From Stenotrophomonas sp. ASS1 (lineage in GTDB: Bacteria > Pseudomonadota > Gammaproteobacteria > Xanthomonadales > Xanthomonadaceae): DNA of 64,000 nt. The notes under the pieces are model-generated. The model did no database searches. It was not told the origin of the DNA and worked only from the letters and a program-made list of their open reading frames with translations. The DNA lies in assembly GCF_004346925.1 (NCBI RefSeq), contig NZ_CP031167.1:3430001-3494000 (forward strand), written 5' to 3'. Each line of letters begins with the position of its first letter. Position 1 is the stretch's first letter. The position numbers and the translations under genes are program-made. Below are positions 46,117 through 57,298 of this stretch, one piece after another.

Positions 46117-46848
46117 TCAGGCGTAGGCGTCGGCGCCGAGTTCGGCGTTGGAGTACACGTCCTGCACGTCGTCCAGGTCTTCAAGCATGTCCAGCAGCTT
46201 CTTGACCTGCAGGGCAACCTCGCCCTCGACCTTGATGTCGTTGTCCGCGCGGAAGGTGATTTCGGCGTGGTCGGCGACATGGCCAGCGGCGGCCATCGCA
46301 TCCTTGACCGCGTTGAACGCGTCAGGGCTGGTGACCACGTCGATCGAGCCGTCGTCCGGGTAGACCACGATGTCATCGGCGCCGGCCTCGATGGCCGCTT
46401 CGGTGATGGCTTCCTCGTCGGCTCCCGGGGCGAAGCTGAGCACGCCCAGGCGCTTGAACATGAAGGCGACCGAGCCTTCGGTGCCCATGTTGCCGCCGCA
46501 CTTGCTGAACGCATGGCGGACATCGGCCACCGTGCGCACGCGGTTGTCGGTCAGGCAGTCGACGATCACGGCCACGCCACCCGGGGCGTAGCCCTCGTAG
46601 CGGATTTCCTCGTAATCGACGCCTTCCAGTTCACCGGTAGCCTTCTTGATGGCGCGCTCGATCACGTCCTTGGACATGTTCACGGCCAGGCCCTTGTCCA
46701 CGGCCACGCGCAGGCGCGGATTGTTGTTGGGGTCGCCTCCACCGCCGCGCGCGGCAACGCCGATCTCGCGGATGATCTTGGTGAAAATCTTGCCGCGCTT
46801 CGCGTCGGACGCGTTCTTGCGGGCTTCGATGGAGGGGCCTCTACCCAT
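46117..46848 (-). CDS. yebC: YebC/PmpR-family translation or regulatory factor
   Basis: The 243-residue protein has the family signature [22 protein letters not shown] in shortened form, [18 protein letters not shown] and [19 protein letters not shown]. YebC/TACO1 proteins have been described as DNA-binding regulators and, more recently, as ribosome-associated factors that relieve stalling. It lies upstream of ruvC, as in most proteobacteria. The acidic C-terminal region is typical. Confidence 0.95.
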   Translation of the reverse strand: MGRGPSIEARKNASDAKRGKIFTKIIREIGVAARGGGGDPNNNPRLRVAVDKGLAVNMSKDVIERAIKKATGELEGVDYEEIRYEGYAPGGVAVIVDCLTDNRVRTVADVRHAFSKCGGNMGTEGSVAFMFKRLGVLSFAPGADEEAITEAAIEAGADDIVVYPDDGSIDVVTSPDAFNAVKDAMAAAGHVADHAEITFRADNDIKVEGEVALQVKKLLDMLEDLDDVQDVYSNAELGADAYA

Positions 46849-46958
46849 GGGTGCTACCGTCTGGCTGCTTCAGGATCAAGGCGCGGATTCTACCTGATCG
46901 GGGGCGGCAACCGTGTCTAGGGCGGAGGGATGCCGCCAGGTCATGCCCGGCGGAGAGC

Positions 46959-46979
46959 GTGCGAACCAACGGTTCGCAC
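46959..46979. repeat. GTGCGAACC hairpin repeat, copy 2
   Basis: It has the same hairpin sequence as 33731-33751 and the same CCACCGAG flank. It sits 32 bases beyond the stop of the alpha/beta hydrolase and upstream of yebC, where it could end the hydrolase transcript. Confidence 0.75.
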
Positions 46980-47010
46980 CCACCGAGGCAGGCCGGTCGC
47001 ACCTACTCAA

Positions 47011-47643
47011 TCATGCGGCGGCGGCGTCGCGGCTGTGATCGAACTGGCCGTGGCGCAGGAAATGCGCGGTCTGCCGCGCGGCATCGGGCGATACCACCAG
47101 GCCACTGTGGCTGGTACGTACCACGCAATGGTCGGCCAGGCCCGGCAGGCGTGTCTCGGCCAGGGCCACGGTACCGTCGGAGGCGTCGTCGATGGCGCCC
47201 AGCAGGCTGCCCAGGCCGTGCGGCACCGAACCGGCGATCAGGCCAACCTCGGCCCTGCCCTGCCAGTCCGGCAGGCCATCGAGCAGCAGATCGCTGCTGC
47301 GCCCCAACGCCAGGCCCCAGCCGTGCTCGGACAGCGAACGCGCAGTGCCACTGCCGCGCAGCGGCGAGCCCAGGCAGACCACGCGCTGCACATCCAGCTG
47401 CGGCTGGCGGCGCAAGGCCTCCAGCGCCAGCAATCCCCCCAGGCTGTGGCCGACCAGCGACAACGGGCCGGCATCGGCCAGCCGCTCCAGCAGCTGCGGC
47501 ACGGCCACGTCGGGGCCACCGAACACCGAGGAGTAACCGAACGCGTGCACCTGGAAACCACGCGCGCGCAGGCGCCAGGCCAGCGGCCCGACCCAGGCAC
47601 GGGCATTCCAGATGCCATGCAGCAGCAATACGGGGGGAGTCAT
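47011..47643 (-). CDS. Alpha/beta hydrolase, lipase-like
   Basis: The 210-residue cytoplasmic hydrolase starts MTPPVLLLHGIWNARAWVGP (oxyanion HG motif). The nucleophile elbow is LSLVGHSLGGLLALEAL, and SDGTVALAETRL and a C-terminal VRTSHSGLVVSPDA supply the likely Asp and His. It resembles triacylglycerol-lipase-like or PGAP1-like small hydrolases. There is no signal peptide. It is part of the minus-strand convoy between a GNAT gene and yebC. Confidence 0.82.
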   Translation of the reverse strand: MTPPVLLLHGIWNARAWVGPLAWRLRARGFQVHAFGYSSVFGGPDVAVPQLLERLADAGPLSLVGHSLGGLLALEALRRQPQLDVQRVVCLGSPLRGSGTARSLSEHGWGLALGRSSDLLLDGLPDWQGRAEVGLIAGSVPHGLGSLLGAIDDASDGTVALAETRLPGLADHCVVRTSHSGLVVSPDAARQTAHFLRHGQFDHSRDAAAA

Positions 47644-47718
47644 GCAAACAGCCTGGCGGTCAGCGGGGCGGAAACGTACGGTGATTGAACACGCGCGCGC
47701 AGCAAGCGGCGGTGAACG

Positions 47719-48240
47719 TCAGGTCGCGCGCGGTGCGCGGCGCAGGATGAACTCGAGGTCCTGGGTATCACCGACCGGGAACAGGTACTCGCCGGCCTTC
47801 TCGAATCCATAGCGGGCGTAGAAACGCTGTGCGCCGAAGTTCTCCGACCACACGCCCAGCCACAGCGTGCGCGGGCCTTCGTGTTCCAGCCAGGCCAGCG
47901 CGGTTTCCAGCAGGCGGCTGCCCCAGCCGCAGCTCTGCTGCGTCTTGATCAGGTACAGCCGCTTGAGTTCGCCGTCACCGGGCTTCACGTCCGGGTGCGG
48001 CAGGCCACAGGGGCCGGCGGCGGCATGGCCGACCGCCTCCCCGTCCAGCTCCAGCAGCCACACCGCGTAATCCGGGTGGGCCAGGATCACGCGCTGGCGC
48101 TCGACCGTGTAGGCCTCCTCGAGGAAGGCCTGCAGGTCCTGCGGCGGATACAGATGGCCGAAGGTTTCGGTGAACGTGCGGGCAGCCAGCGCCGACAGGG
48201 TCGGCGCGTCGTCCACGGTGGCGCGGCGGATCGAATACAT
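47719..48240 (-). CDS. GNAT-family N-acetyltransferase (paralogue of 25940-26452)
   Basis: The 173-residue protein begins MYSIRRATVDDAPTLSALAA. It has the acetyl-CoA loop KTQQSCGWGSRLLETALAWL and the NFGAQRFYARYGFEKAGEYL motif. It shares most landmarks with the acetyltransferase at 25940-26452, so the two are probably paralogues. The substrate is unknown. The ATG at 48240 is preferred because the upstream frame is only low-complexity sequence shadowing the acidic protein gene. Confidence 0.88.
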   Translation of the reverse strand: MYSIRRATVDDAPTLSALAARTFTETFGHLYPPQDLQAFLEEAYTVERQRVILAHPDYAVWLLELDGEAVGHAAAGPCGLPHPDVKPGDGELKRLYLIKTQQSCGWGSRLLETALAWLEHEGPRTLWLGVWSENFGAQRFYARYGFEKAGEYLFPVGDTQDLEFILRRAPRAT

Positions 48241-48271
48241 GCAGGAAGTTGACGTCAGGGCGAAGCGCGGG

Positions 48272-48601
48272 TCAAGCCTTTTCAGGCGATTCCGATTCCG
48301 ATTCCGCTTCTTCTTCCTCGTCCTCTTCCTCGTATTCCTCTTCGTCCTCGTCCTCTTCTTCGCCTTCCTCGTCCTCGTCGTACTCTTCCTCTTCGTCGTC
48401 CTCGTAATCCTCGACGCCGAAGTCTTCACCGTCCCAACGGCCTTCGCCGTCGGCGACGAAGGTCAGGGCCATCGCCGCCGGGTTGGTTCCGACGCGAACC
48501 AGCCAACCACCGAACACGCGCGCACGCTCGGTGACCAGGGTGGCCTCGGAGCCTTCATTGCCCAGCTTTTCCCACTCCAGCGAAAACGCAAACTCGGTCA
48601 T
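48272..48601 (-). CDS. Small protein with extreme acidic tail, function unknown
   Basis: The 109-residue protein has a compact N-terminal part (MTEFAFSLEWEKLGNEGSEA, TERARVFGGWLVRVGTNPAA) and then a tail, about residues 65-105, made almost only of Asp and Glu with a few Tyr and Ser. The tail is encoded by repeated GAR/GAY codons and may be length-variable. Acidic tails often mimic DNA or chaperone basic partners. That is general inference and no specific role is known. The gene lies 16 bases after aspS and 31 bases before the GNAT gene. Confidence 0.75.
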   Translation of the reverse strand: MTEFAFSLEWEKLGNEGSEATLVTERARVFGGWLVRVGTNPAAMALTFVADGEGRWDGEDFGVEDYEDDEEEEYDEDEEGEEEDEDEEEYEEEDEEEEAESESESPEKA

Positions 48602-48617
48602 TGCCTGGATCTCCTGA

Positions 48618-50369
48618 TCAGTTGGTCTTGGGGCGAACCTGGATGTGCACTTCGGCCAGTTGCGCGTCGACGATCGGCGACGGCGCGTCGGTCATCAGAT
48701 CCTGTGCACCAGTGGTCTTCGGGAACGGGATGACGTCGCGGATCGACTCGGTGCCGGCCATCAGCGCGGCGATGCGGTCGATACCGAAGGCGATGCCACC
48801 GTGCGGCGGCGCGCCGTAGTTCAGCGCGTCGAGCAGGAAGCCGAACTTGGCGCGGGCCTCTTCGGCACCGATGCCGAGCAGTTCGAACACCGCGCTCTGC
48901 ATGTCCGGACGATGGATACGGATCGAACCGCCGCCGATTTCATTGCCGTTGAGCACCATGTCGTAACCGCGCGAAACGGCGGTACGGGCATTGGCGCGCA
49001 GGTCGGCGATGTCGTCCACAGCCGGTGCGGTGAAGGGGTGATGCAGGGCGACGTAGCGCTGTTCTTCCTCGTCCCACTCGAACATCGGGAAGTCGGTGAC
49101 CCACAGCGGTGCCCAGCCGTCGGCGACCAGGCCGAAGTCCTTGCCGGCCTTCAGGCGCAGCGCGCCCATGAAGTCGGAGACCTTGTTGTAGCCACCGGCG
49201 CCGAAGAACACGATGTCACCGTTACCGGCGCCGACATGGGCGACCAGCGCGGCGAAGGATTCCTCGCTGAAGAACTTCTGGATCGGCGAGCTGACTTCGC
49301 CGTTGTCGGCGATCTTGATGTAGGCCAGGCCCTTGGCGCCGTACTTGGCGGCATGCGCTGCGTATTCGTCGATCTGCTTGCGGCTGAGCGCTGCACCGCC
49401 CGGGATGCGCAGCGCGGCGACGCGGCCTTCGGCGTCATTGGCCGGGCCGGTGAACACGGCGAACTCGCTGTCCTTGACCAGCTCGGCCACGTCGACCAGC
49501 TCCAGCGCGATGCGCAGGTCCGGCTTGTCCGAGCCGTAGCGACGCATTGCCTCGGCCCAGGTCATGCGCGGGAAGCTGGCATCCAGCTGGACGTCGACCA
49601 CTTCCTTGAAGATGGCGCGGATCATGTCCTCGACGAAGTCCTGCACGTCGCGCTCGCGGACGAAGGCGAATTCCATGTCCAGCTGGGTGAATTCCAGCTG
49701 GCGGTCGGCACGCAGGGCCTCGTCGCGGAAGCAGCGCGCGATCTGGTAGTAGCGGTCGAAGCCGGCCACCATCAGGATCTGCTTGAACAGCTGCGGGCTC
49801 TGCGGCAGGGCGTAGAACTCGCCCGGGTGCATGCGCGCCGGCACCAGGAAGTCACGCGCGCCTTCCGGGGTGGCCTTGGTCAGGATCGGGGTCTCGATGT
49901 CCTGGAAGCCCTTTTCGTCCAGATGGCGGCGCAGGGCCTGCACCAGCTTGATGCGGGTGCGCTGCATGCGCTGCATTTCCGGGCGGCGCAGATCCAGGTA
50001 GCGGTACTTCAGGCGGGTTTCCTCGCCCGGATTCTCGTGGGCGTGGAACGGCAGCGGCGCGGCCTTGTTCAGCACGGTGATGGCGGTGGCGATCACTTCC
50101 ACCTTGCCGGTGCGCATCTTGTCGTTCACCGCGTGGCGGGCACGCACCACGCCTTCCACCTGCAGCACGTCCTCGTAGCCCAGCGACGCGGCCACGGCGA
50201 ACACGTCGGCGTTGTCGACTTCCACGGTCACCTGCACGATGCCTTCATGATCTCGAAGATCGATGAAGCAGACGCCGCCCTGGTTACGGGCCACGTCGGT
50301 CCAGCCGGCGAGGGTGACAGTCTGGCCAATCAGGGTCTCATCGACCAGGCCGCAGAAGTGGGTACGCAT
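48618..50369 (-). CDS. aspS: Aspartate-tRNA ligase
   Basis: The 583-residue class II synthetase charges tRNA-Asp. The N-terminal anticodon-binding OB fold begins [20 protein letters not shown]. Motif 2 is in [21 protein letters not shown], a bacterial GAD insertion domain is present (about residues 290-400), and motif 3 is in [15 protein letters not shown]. The ATG at 50369 matches the usual start. The gene heads the minus-strand convoy towards yebC-ruvCA and is divergent from the DUF3011 gene. Confidence 0.97.
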   Translation of the reverse strand: MRTHFCGLVDETLIGQTVTLAGWTDVARNQGGVCFIDLRDHEGIVQVTVEVDNADVFAVAASLGYEDVLQVEGVVRARHAVNDKMRTGKVEVIATAITVLNKAAPLPFHAHENPGEETRLKYRYLDLRRPEMQRMQRTRIKLVQALRRHLDEKGFQDIETPILTKATPEGARDFLVPARMHPGEFYALPQSPQLFKQILMVAGFDRYYQIARCFRDEALRADRQLEFTQLDMEFAFVRERDVQDFVEDMIRAIFKEVVDVQLDASFPRMTWAEAMRRYGSDKPDLRIALELVDVAELVKDSEFAVFTGPANDAEGRVAALRIPGGAALSRKQIDEYAAHAAKYGAKGLAYIKIADNGEVSSPIQKFFSEESFAALVAHVGAGNGDIVFFGAGGYNKVSDFMGALRLKAGKDFGLVADGWAPLWVTDFPMFEWDEEEQRYVALHHPFTAPAVDDIADLRANARTAVSRGYDMVLNGNEIGGGSIRIHRPDMQSAVFELLGIGAEEARAKFGFLLDALNYGAPPHGGIAFGIDRIAALMAGTESIRDVIPFPKTTGAQDLMTDAPSPIVDAQLAEVHIQVRPKTN

Positions 50370-50527
50370 GGGGGGAAGCTCCGCTGGAGAACGCCGGCAC
50401 CGGATGGGGGCCGGAAAGCCTCGTATTCTGCGGCCGAGGCCCCGGCCGGGGCAAATCCGGCCAGTCACACCGGCTTGATCGCCCCCCTCCCTATAGTCGG
50501 GCACCTGCCACCGTATGGGATGCCGCC

Positions 50528-51271
50528 ATGAAACCGCTGTCCCTGGCCAGCCTGGCCGTAACCCTCAGCCTGGGTGCCGCGGGCACCCTTGCCCTGCCCG
50601 CCCCTTCCGCGCATGCGCAGAGCGGCGTGGTCCGCTGCGAAAGCCAGAACAACCGCGAACGGGTCTGCAACACCGGCTGGCGCAATGCGCAGCTGGTGCG
50701 CCAGCTGTCCGGCTCGGACTGCGATGAAGGACGCACCTGGGGCAGCCGTAACGGCAGCATCTGGGTCACCAACGGTTGCCGCGCGGAATTCGTCGAGGCC
50801 CGCGGTGGCTGGGGCGGCGGCAATGGCGGTGGCTGGGGCGGCAACAACGGCCGGCCCGGCGAGACCATCCGCTGCGAGAGCCAGAACAACCGTGAGCGCA
50901 GCTGCCCGGTCGGCTGGCGCAATGCCCGCCTGGTCCGCCAGCTGTCCGGCAGCCCCTGCAACGAAGGGCGTACCTGGGGCGTGCGCAACGGCGCGGTCTG
51001 GGTCAGTGGCGGCTGCCGTGCCGAATTCGCCGAAGCCCGCGGCTGGGGCGGTGGTGGCGGTGGCTGGGGCGGCGGCAACAGCAATTACTCGGTTACCTGC
51101 AGCAGCAACAACAACCGCTCGCAGACCTGCGACTGGGATGAGCGCCAGGGCCGCCCGGTGCTGCAGCAGCAGCTGTCCGGCAGTGCCTGCCAGGAAGGCC
51201 GCAGCTGGGGCTACTCACGTGGCCAGGTGTGGGTGAGCAACGGCTGCCGCGCGCGTTTCGGTACGCGGTAA
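50528..51271 (+). CDS. Secreted DUF3011 protein with three repeats
   Basis: The 247-residue precursor has a signal peptide ([20 protein letters not shown]). Three DUF3011 repeats start at [34 protein letters not shown] and [18 protein letters not shown]. Each holds an LSGS-C-EGR-WG segment and an NGCRA-F end. Gly/Trp-rich linkers ([13 protein letters not shown]) separate them. Cysteines are evenly paired, which suggests disulfides. DUF3011 proteins are common in Xanthomonadaceae and of unknown function. The first two repeats are closer to each other than to the third. Confidence 0.88.
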   Translation: MKPLSLASLAVTLSLGAAGTLALPAPSAHAQSGVVRCESQNNRERVCNTGWRNAQLVRQLSGSDCDEGRTWGSRNGSIWVTNGCRAEFVEARGGWGGGNGGGWGGNNGRPGETIRCESQNNRERSCPVGWRNARLVRQLSGSPCNEGRTWGVRNGAVWVSGGCRAEFAEARGWGGGGGGWGGGNSNYSVTCSSNNNRSQTCDWDERQGRPVLQQQLSGSACQEGRSWGYSRGQVWVSNGCRARFGTR

Positions 51272-51329
51272 GCACACGGTCGGATCCCTTGCCGACGGCC
51301 AGGGCTCTGATCCCGGTCCGGTATCCCGC

Positions 51330-51352
51330 ATCCACGCATGGCGTGGATCTAC
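51330..51352 (-). repeat. SMAG-type palindrome
   Basis: ATCCACGCATGGCGTGGATC then TAC lies between convergent stops at 51271 and 51405. It is flanked by an outer pair of GGATCC-containing arms (about 51284-51290 and 51390-51400), making a nested hairpin that may end both transcripts. Confidence 0.75.
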
Positions 51353-51404
51353 TGAGGGCCTTTCTGGGGTCGAGGCCCTCCGCAGGAGGGATCCGACCCT
51401 GTGA

Positions 51405-52046
51405 TCACGGGGCGGACGCTTTATCGTCGCCCCACGGTGCAGGCGGCAGGGCAACCGGCTTGCTCAGGTCGAACTGCACGCGGAAGCGGCGGCCCTCCGG
51501 GCGGGTCAGCTCGTAGACAAAGGTCTGGTCGGGATCAATCTCCATCGCCCAGGTGTTGTGCGTGGAGGCCAGCATGTCGGCGCGGCGGAACATCGCCACC
51601 GAATCGGCGTCGGCGGGGAACTGCTGGCGCTCGGCGGTGCCCGGCGGCGTGCTGTCGCCACCGTAGAGGGTGATCGCGTCGGGGCTGCCGTCTTCGTGGC
51701 GATGGTCGTGCTTCAGGCGCAGGCCGGTTTCCGTACGGGTCAGCACCCAGGTCCGCGAGTGGTCATCGCCGACATGGAACGGGATGCGCAGCTCGTGCGC
51801 CGGATCGGCACAGCCGCGCACATGCATGACCAGGCGCTGCCCGGCGAACGGATCCTTGCCGGTCGGTGCCGGCGTGTCCTCCACTACCTTGCCGGCATAA
51901 GCCTGGCCGCAATGCGCGGCGATGGCGGCCATGAAGGCATCGGCCGGTGCGGTCGCCAGATCATGGGCGACCGTATCGGAGCGCTGCGAACACGCAGCAA
52001 GGCTGAGCAGGAGGGCGGAAGCGGTGACAACGGCAGGCAGTTTCAT
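51405..52046 (-). CDS. Lipoprotein, function unknown
   Basis: The 213-residue precursor has a lipobox LAAC near residue 19. The mature part contains AIAAHCGQAYAGKVV and MHVRGCADPAHELRIPFHVG, two cysteines that may pair. A beta-rich C-terminus includes WAMEIDPDQTFVYELTRPEG. The layout, with GDDHSRTWVLTRTETGLRLKH, resembles secreted proteins seen in Xanthomonas and Stenotrophomonas annotations as hypothetical. I cannot assign a function. It is downstream of the antiporter gene by 56 bases on the same strand. Confidence 0.75.
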   Translation of the reverse strand: MKLPAVVTASALLLSLAACSQRSDTVAHDLATAPADAFMAAIAAHCGQAYAGKVVEDTPAPTGKDPFAGQRLVMHVRGCADPAHELRIPFHVGDDHSRTWVLTRTETGLRLKHDHRHEDGSPDAITLYGGDSTPPGTAERQQFPADADSVAMFRRADMLASTHNTWAMEIDPDQTFVYELTRPEGRRFRVQFDLSKPVALPPAPWGDDKASAP

Positions 52047-52101
52047 GCCCCAACCCTAACGGCCATGGCCGAAGTGCGCAAACCGCACGCGCAGCATCCG
52101 C

Positions 52102-53316
52102 TCAGCGATCGACTGCAGATGCCGCTGGCAGCGTTTCGGTGGCCGCCACCGGCGCGGCTTCGCCTTCACCCGCAGGTTCCTGTTCAACCGGATCGACATC
52201 GAACGGCGTGCGGAACACCAGCGACGGCAGCAGCGTGGTCAGTGCGGCATACAGCAGCAGCGCGCCGAACAGCACCGCCGGAATCTGGAAACGCTCGCGC
52301 ATGATCGCGGCCAGCACCAGGGTGAAAATCAGCGTCGGGGCCAACGCCAGCGAGACCCTCAGGCTGCTGCGGAAGCTCTCGCCGAACATCACCCGGCGCT
52401 GCAGCCAGACCACGCCGATGCGCAGCGGCAGCACCACCAGGGTGATCACGATGCCCAGCCCCAGCGCCTCGAAACTGAGTGCTTCGCTGGGCACCTTGGT
52501 GCCGGCATTGAAGAAATAGAACGGCACGAAGAACGAAGCGAACAGGCGCAGCGCGTGCAGGTTCTCATGCGAGGCCAGCAGCGGCATGCGCTGGTGCAGC
52601 AGGCGCGCGACCAGACCGGCGATGAACGCACCGACCAGGTAATACACGCCCAGCAGATAGGTGATGTAGGCCGCGACCATGCCCACCATCACCAGCAGCG
52701 AGAACTCCGAGCCCGGCGCATGCGGCGCCACCCAGCGGCCCAGCGCGATGAACAGCAGCGGCAGGCCGATCATCATCGCCAGCAGCGCCAGGCTGGACAG
52801 CGCCATGTGGCCCGGGTCGCCGGCCTGCAGCACGATGAACAACGCCGCCAGCGCCAGCAGTTCGCCAGCGATGGCCTTGCTGGTCACCCAGAACCGCTCG
52901 TCCTCGCTCAGGCCCAGCCGCGACAGCGAATCCATGATGAAGCCGGTGGACGGCGTCAACAGCGCCAGCGCCAGCAGGCCGGCGGCCTGCCACGGCAGCC
53001 CCGCGTAGCGCCAGGCCAGCCAGCCCACACCGAACAGCGTGCCGGTACGGATCACCAGATGCGCCAGCAGCGGCCACATGCCACGGCGCAGCGCCTGCAG
53101 ATCCACTTCCAGGCCGGCGAACAGGAACAGCGAGGAAATGCCCAGTGTGGCCAACAGACCGATCACTGCGTCGTGCGCCTGGTCGCCCAGCCAGAGCATG
53201 CCGATGATGCCGAACAGCAGGCAGGTCAGCGGCGCGGGCAGGCTGAAACGCTGCAGCGCGCGCGGGATCACCAGCAGCGCAAAGATCAGCAGCAGGTAGA
53301 TCAGTTCATGGCTCAT
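52102..53316 (-). CDS. CPA2-family cation:proton antiporter
   Basis: The 404-residue membrane protein has about eleven to twelve helices of the Na+/H+ exchanger fold, beginning LIYLLLIFALLVIPRALQRF. LLATLGISSLFLFAGLEVDL and ALALLTPSTGFIMDSL resemble the family's conserved helices. GVYYLVGAFIAGLVARLL and FVPFYFFNAGTKVP carry the conserved core. The C-terminal tail is short and acidic, without an RCK domain, unlike the YbaL-type protein at 60192. The ion is unknown. Confidence 0.88.
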   Translation of the reverse strand: MSHELIYLLLIFALLVIPRALQRFSLPAPLTCLLFGIIGMLWLGDQAHDAVIGLLATLGISSLFLFAGLEVDLQALRRGMWPLLAHLVIRTGTLFGVGWLAWRYAGLPWQAAGLLALALLTPSTGFIMDSLSRLGLSEDERFWVTSKAIAGELLALAALFIVLQAGDPGHMALSSLALLAMMIGLPLLFIALGRWVAPHAPGSEFSLLVMVGMVAAYITYLLGVYYLVGAFIAGLVARLLHQRMPLLASHENLHALRLFASFFVPFYFFNAGTKVPSEALSFEALGLGIVITLVVLPLRIGVVWLQRRVMFGESFRSSLRVSLALAPTLIFTLVLAAIMRERFQIPAVLFGALLLYAALTTLLPSLVFRTPFDVDPVEQEPAGEGEAAPVAATETLPAASAVDR

Positions 53317-53401
53317 GGGGGACTTCCGTGTGATTCGAACGCGCGCAGGATGCGCGCGCCGAACCGATCCGGCAAGCCACTTCTGAATGACCCCGGTTAC
53401 C

Positions 53402-54313
53402 TCAACCGATCAGCCGATCGGCGATGCGGCCTACCTGCGCCAGCACCGTGGCACGCTGTTCGTTGCTGATCGCACCCGCCTGCAGGTAGGCGGTCAGCAC
53501 CCAGGGCGTGCCGCCGGCCAGCGGCCACAACACGGCGATATCGTTGCGCGCGTCTTCGCCATTGCTGCCGGTCTTGTCGCCGACCCGCCAACGCTTGCCC
53601 AGGCCCGCGCGCAGGCAGGCATCGCCGGTTTCGTTGTCGATCAGCCAGTCGGCCAGCTGCTGCCGCGAGCCCGGTTGCAGCACCTCGCCCAGCACCACGC
53701 GCTGCAGGGTCGCAGCCATCGCCGCCGGCGTGGTGGTGTCGCGCGGATCGCCCTTGGCAAAGCTGTTCAGCTCCGGCTCCAGGCGATCACTGCGGCTCAC
53801 CGCATCACCGCTCGCGCGCAGGAACGCAGTCACCGCGGGCGGGCCACCGACCACGCCGAACAGCAGGTTGGCTGCAGTGTTGTCGCTGGTGATGATCGTG
53901 GCACGGCACAGATCCCGCACGGTCATGTCCTTGCCGGCGTGGCGGCGGGTGACCGGCGCGTGCGAGAGCAGGTCGGCATCGCGCACCGGCACGCGCGTGT
54001 CCAGCAACGCGGGCCTGCGCTCGGCCTGGCTGAGCACGCTGGCGGCCAGCACGCTCTTGAACGTGCTGCACATCGGGAAACGCTCGTCCTGGCGATGACC
54101 GATGCGGCGGCCGCTGGCGGTATCAAGCAGGGTCACGCCGAGGCGGCCGGCACAGGCCTTTTCCAGTGCGGCGAAGTCGGTGGCGGCGGTGAGGGCGGCA
54201 TCGGTCGGTGCACTGGCGGCGGTCTTGCCCGCCGCACGGGCCAGCAACGGCAGGGCAAGCGAGGAAGCAACGGCGGCACCACTGAACTGCAGGAATCGGC
54301 GACGGGCGAGCAT
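53402..54313 (-). CDS. blaL2: L2 class A serine beta-lactamase
   Basis: The 303-residue precursor has a twin-arginine signal (ARRRFLQFSGAAVASSLA). Class A motifs are STFK (nucleophile Ser at residue 83, Ambler 70), SDNTAANLL (SDN loop), LEPELNSF (Omega-loop Glu) and GDKTGSNGEDA (KTG). L2 is the inducible cephalosporinase of S. maltophilia, acting in the periplasm. It is divergent from ampR across 176 bases. That region holds an inverted repeat that probably binds AmpR, so induction by cell-wall fragments is expected. Confidence 0.97.
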   Translation of the reverse strand: MLARRRFLQFSGAAVASSLALPLLARAAGKTAASAPTDAALTAATDFAALEKACAGRLGVTLLDTASGRRIGHRQDERFPMCSTFKSVLAASVLSQAERRPALLDTRVPVRDADLLSHAPVTRRHAGKDMTVRDLCRATIITSDNTAANLLFGVVGGPPAVTAFLRASGDAVSRSDRLEPELNSFAKGDPRDTTTPAAMAATLQRVVLGEVLQPGSRQQLADWLIDNETGDACLRAGLGKRWRVGDKTGSNGEDARNDIAVLWPLAGGTPWVLTAYLQAGAISNEQRATVLAQVGRIADRLIG

Positions 54314-54385
54314 GCGGGGTTCTCCTGGGGACCGCCCGATTATTGAAGCCTCGCACGCAGGCGACCAGCGCGAAAAATCAGCGGA

Positions 54386-54408
54386 AGGCATTAGCTGGAT
54401 TAATGCCT
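54386..54408. promoter_or_regulatory. Probable AmpR operator between blaL2 and ampR
   Basis: AGGCATTA and TAATGCCT are perfect 8-base inverted repeats separated by seven bases, in the 176-base divergent promoter region. The dyad has the size and T-N11-A character of LysR-type sites. AmpR in related systems binds here to repress or, with muropeptide, activate the beta-lactamase gene. Confidence 0.7.
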
Positions 54409-54489
54409 GTCGCAATCAACCCTTTAATTCTTCTGAACTGGCTACTGGGAAGGTAGGATCAGCCATCATCCTGGCTCACGACTACTCTG

Positions 54490-55356
54490 ATGCTGCACCC
54501 TACCCTGCCGCTGAACGCCCTGCGTGCCTTCGAGGCGGCCGCACGCCACCAGAACTTCACCCGTGCCGCGCTGGAGCTGTGCGTCAGCCAGGCCGCGCTG
54601 AGCCACCAGATCCGCGGGCTGGAGGACCGGCTCGGCATCCGCCTGTTCCATCGCCTACCGCGCGGCGTGGCGCTCACCGAGGAGGGCGCGGCGCTGTATC
54701 CGGTGCTCAACGAATCATTCGAGCGTATCTCGGCCAGCATCGCGCGCTACACCGGTGGCCCGGCCCGTGAAGTACTGACGCTGGGCGTGGTCGGCACCTT
54801 CGCCACCGGTTGGCTGCTGCCACGGCTGGCTGCGTTCGAGGCCGCGCACCCGGACATCGAGCTGCGACTGCAGACCCACAACAATCGCATCGATCTGGCC
54901 GGCGAGGGCCTGGACCTGGCGATCCGCTTCGGTGATGGCGACTGGCAGGGCCAGGCCTGCACAGCGATCCTCGACGCGCCGTTTGCACCACTGTGCGCAC
55001 CAGCATTGGCGCGGCGGCTCAAACAGCCACGCGACCTGGGCACCCTGCCCCTGCTGCGCTCCTACCGCAGCGACGAATGGCCGCGCTGGCTGCAGGCGGC
55101 AGGAGTGAGTGGCGTGGAAGCCCGCGGGCCGGTGTTTGATTCGTCGTTGACGGTGGCGATGGCCGCGGTGGGTGGTGCCGGCGTGGCGCTGCTGCCGCTG
55201 CGCATGTTCGAGCAGGAACTGGCCGAGGGTCGCCTGCTGCAGCCATTCAGCACCACGCTGGAGCTGGGGCGCTACTGGCTCACGCGACTGCGCTCGCGTG
55301 CCGAGCGTGAGCCGGCCAGGCGCTTCCGCGAATGGCTGCAGGCACAGGGCACATAA
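54490..55356 (+). CDS. ampR: LysR-family beta-lactamase regulator AmpR
   Basis: The 288-residue regulator has an N-terminal winged helix-turn-helix (ALRAFEAAARHQNFTRAALE, CVSQAALSHQIRGLEDRLG) and a LysR substrate domain (TLGVVGTFATGWLLPRL onward). AmpR senses peptidoglycan fragments and switches on L1 and L2 beta-lactamases in S. maltophilia. The divergent blaL2 makes the assignment firm. A perfect 33-bp hairpin follows its stop. Confidence 0.95.
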   Translation: MLHPTLPLNALRAFEAAARHQNFTRAALELCVSQAALSHQIRGLEDRLGIRLFHRLPRGVALTEEGAALYPVLNESFERISASIARYTGGPAREVLTLGVVGTFATGWLLPRLAAFEAAHPDIELRLQTHNNRIDLAGEGLDLAIRFGDGDWQGQACTAILDAPFAPLCAPALARRLKQPRDLGTLPLLRSYRSDEWPRWLQAAGVSGVEARGPVFDSSLTVAMAAVGGAGVALLPLRMFEQELAEGRLLQPFSTTLELGRYWLTRLRSRAEREPARRFREWLQAQGT

Positions 55357-55357
55357 C

Positions 55358-55426
55358 AAAAAAGGGGACGGAGGGGATTAAGTCGTTTGTGGCACAAACG
55401 ACTTAATCCCCTCCGTCCCCTTTTTT
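55358..55426. terminator. Bidirectional terminator, perfect 33-bp stem
   Basis: Arms 55358-55390 and 55394-55426 are exact complements around a GGC loop. Each arm has an A/T-run at its outer end, giving a T-run in both directions. It serves the convergent ampR and yheS genes. The stem is far longer than a terminator needs. Confidence 0.92.
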
Positions 55427-55432
55427 GCGTGA

Positions 55433-57298
<1,866 letters not shown>

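Noticed and set aside
50470..50500. Possible promoter for the DUF3011 gene with TATAGT at 50492-50497
   Set aside because: No -35 box at a proper distance was found. The match is too weak to list as a feature.
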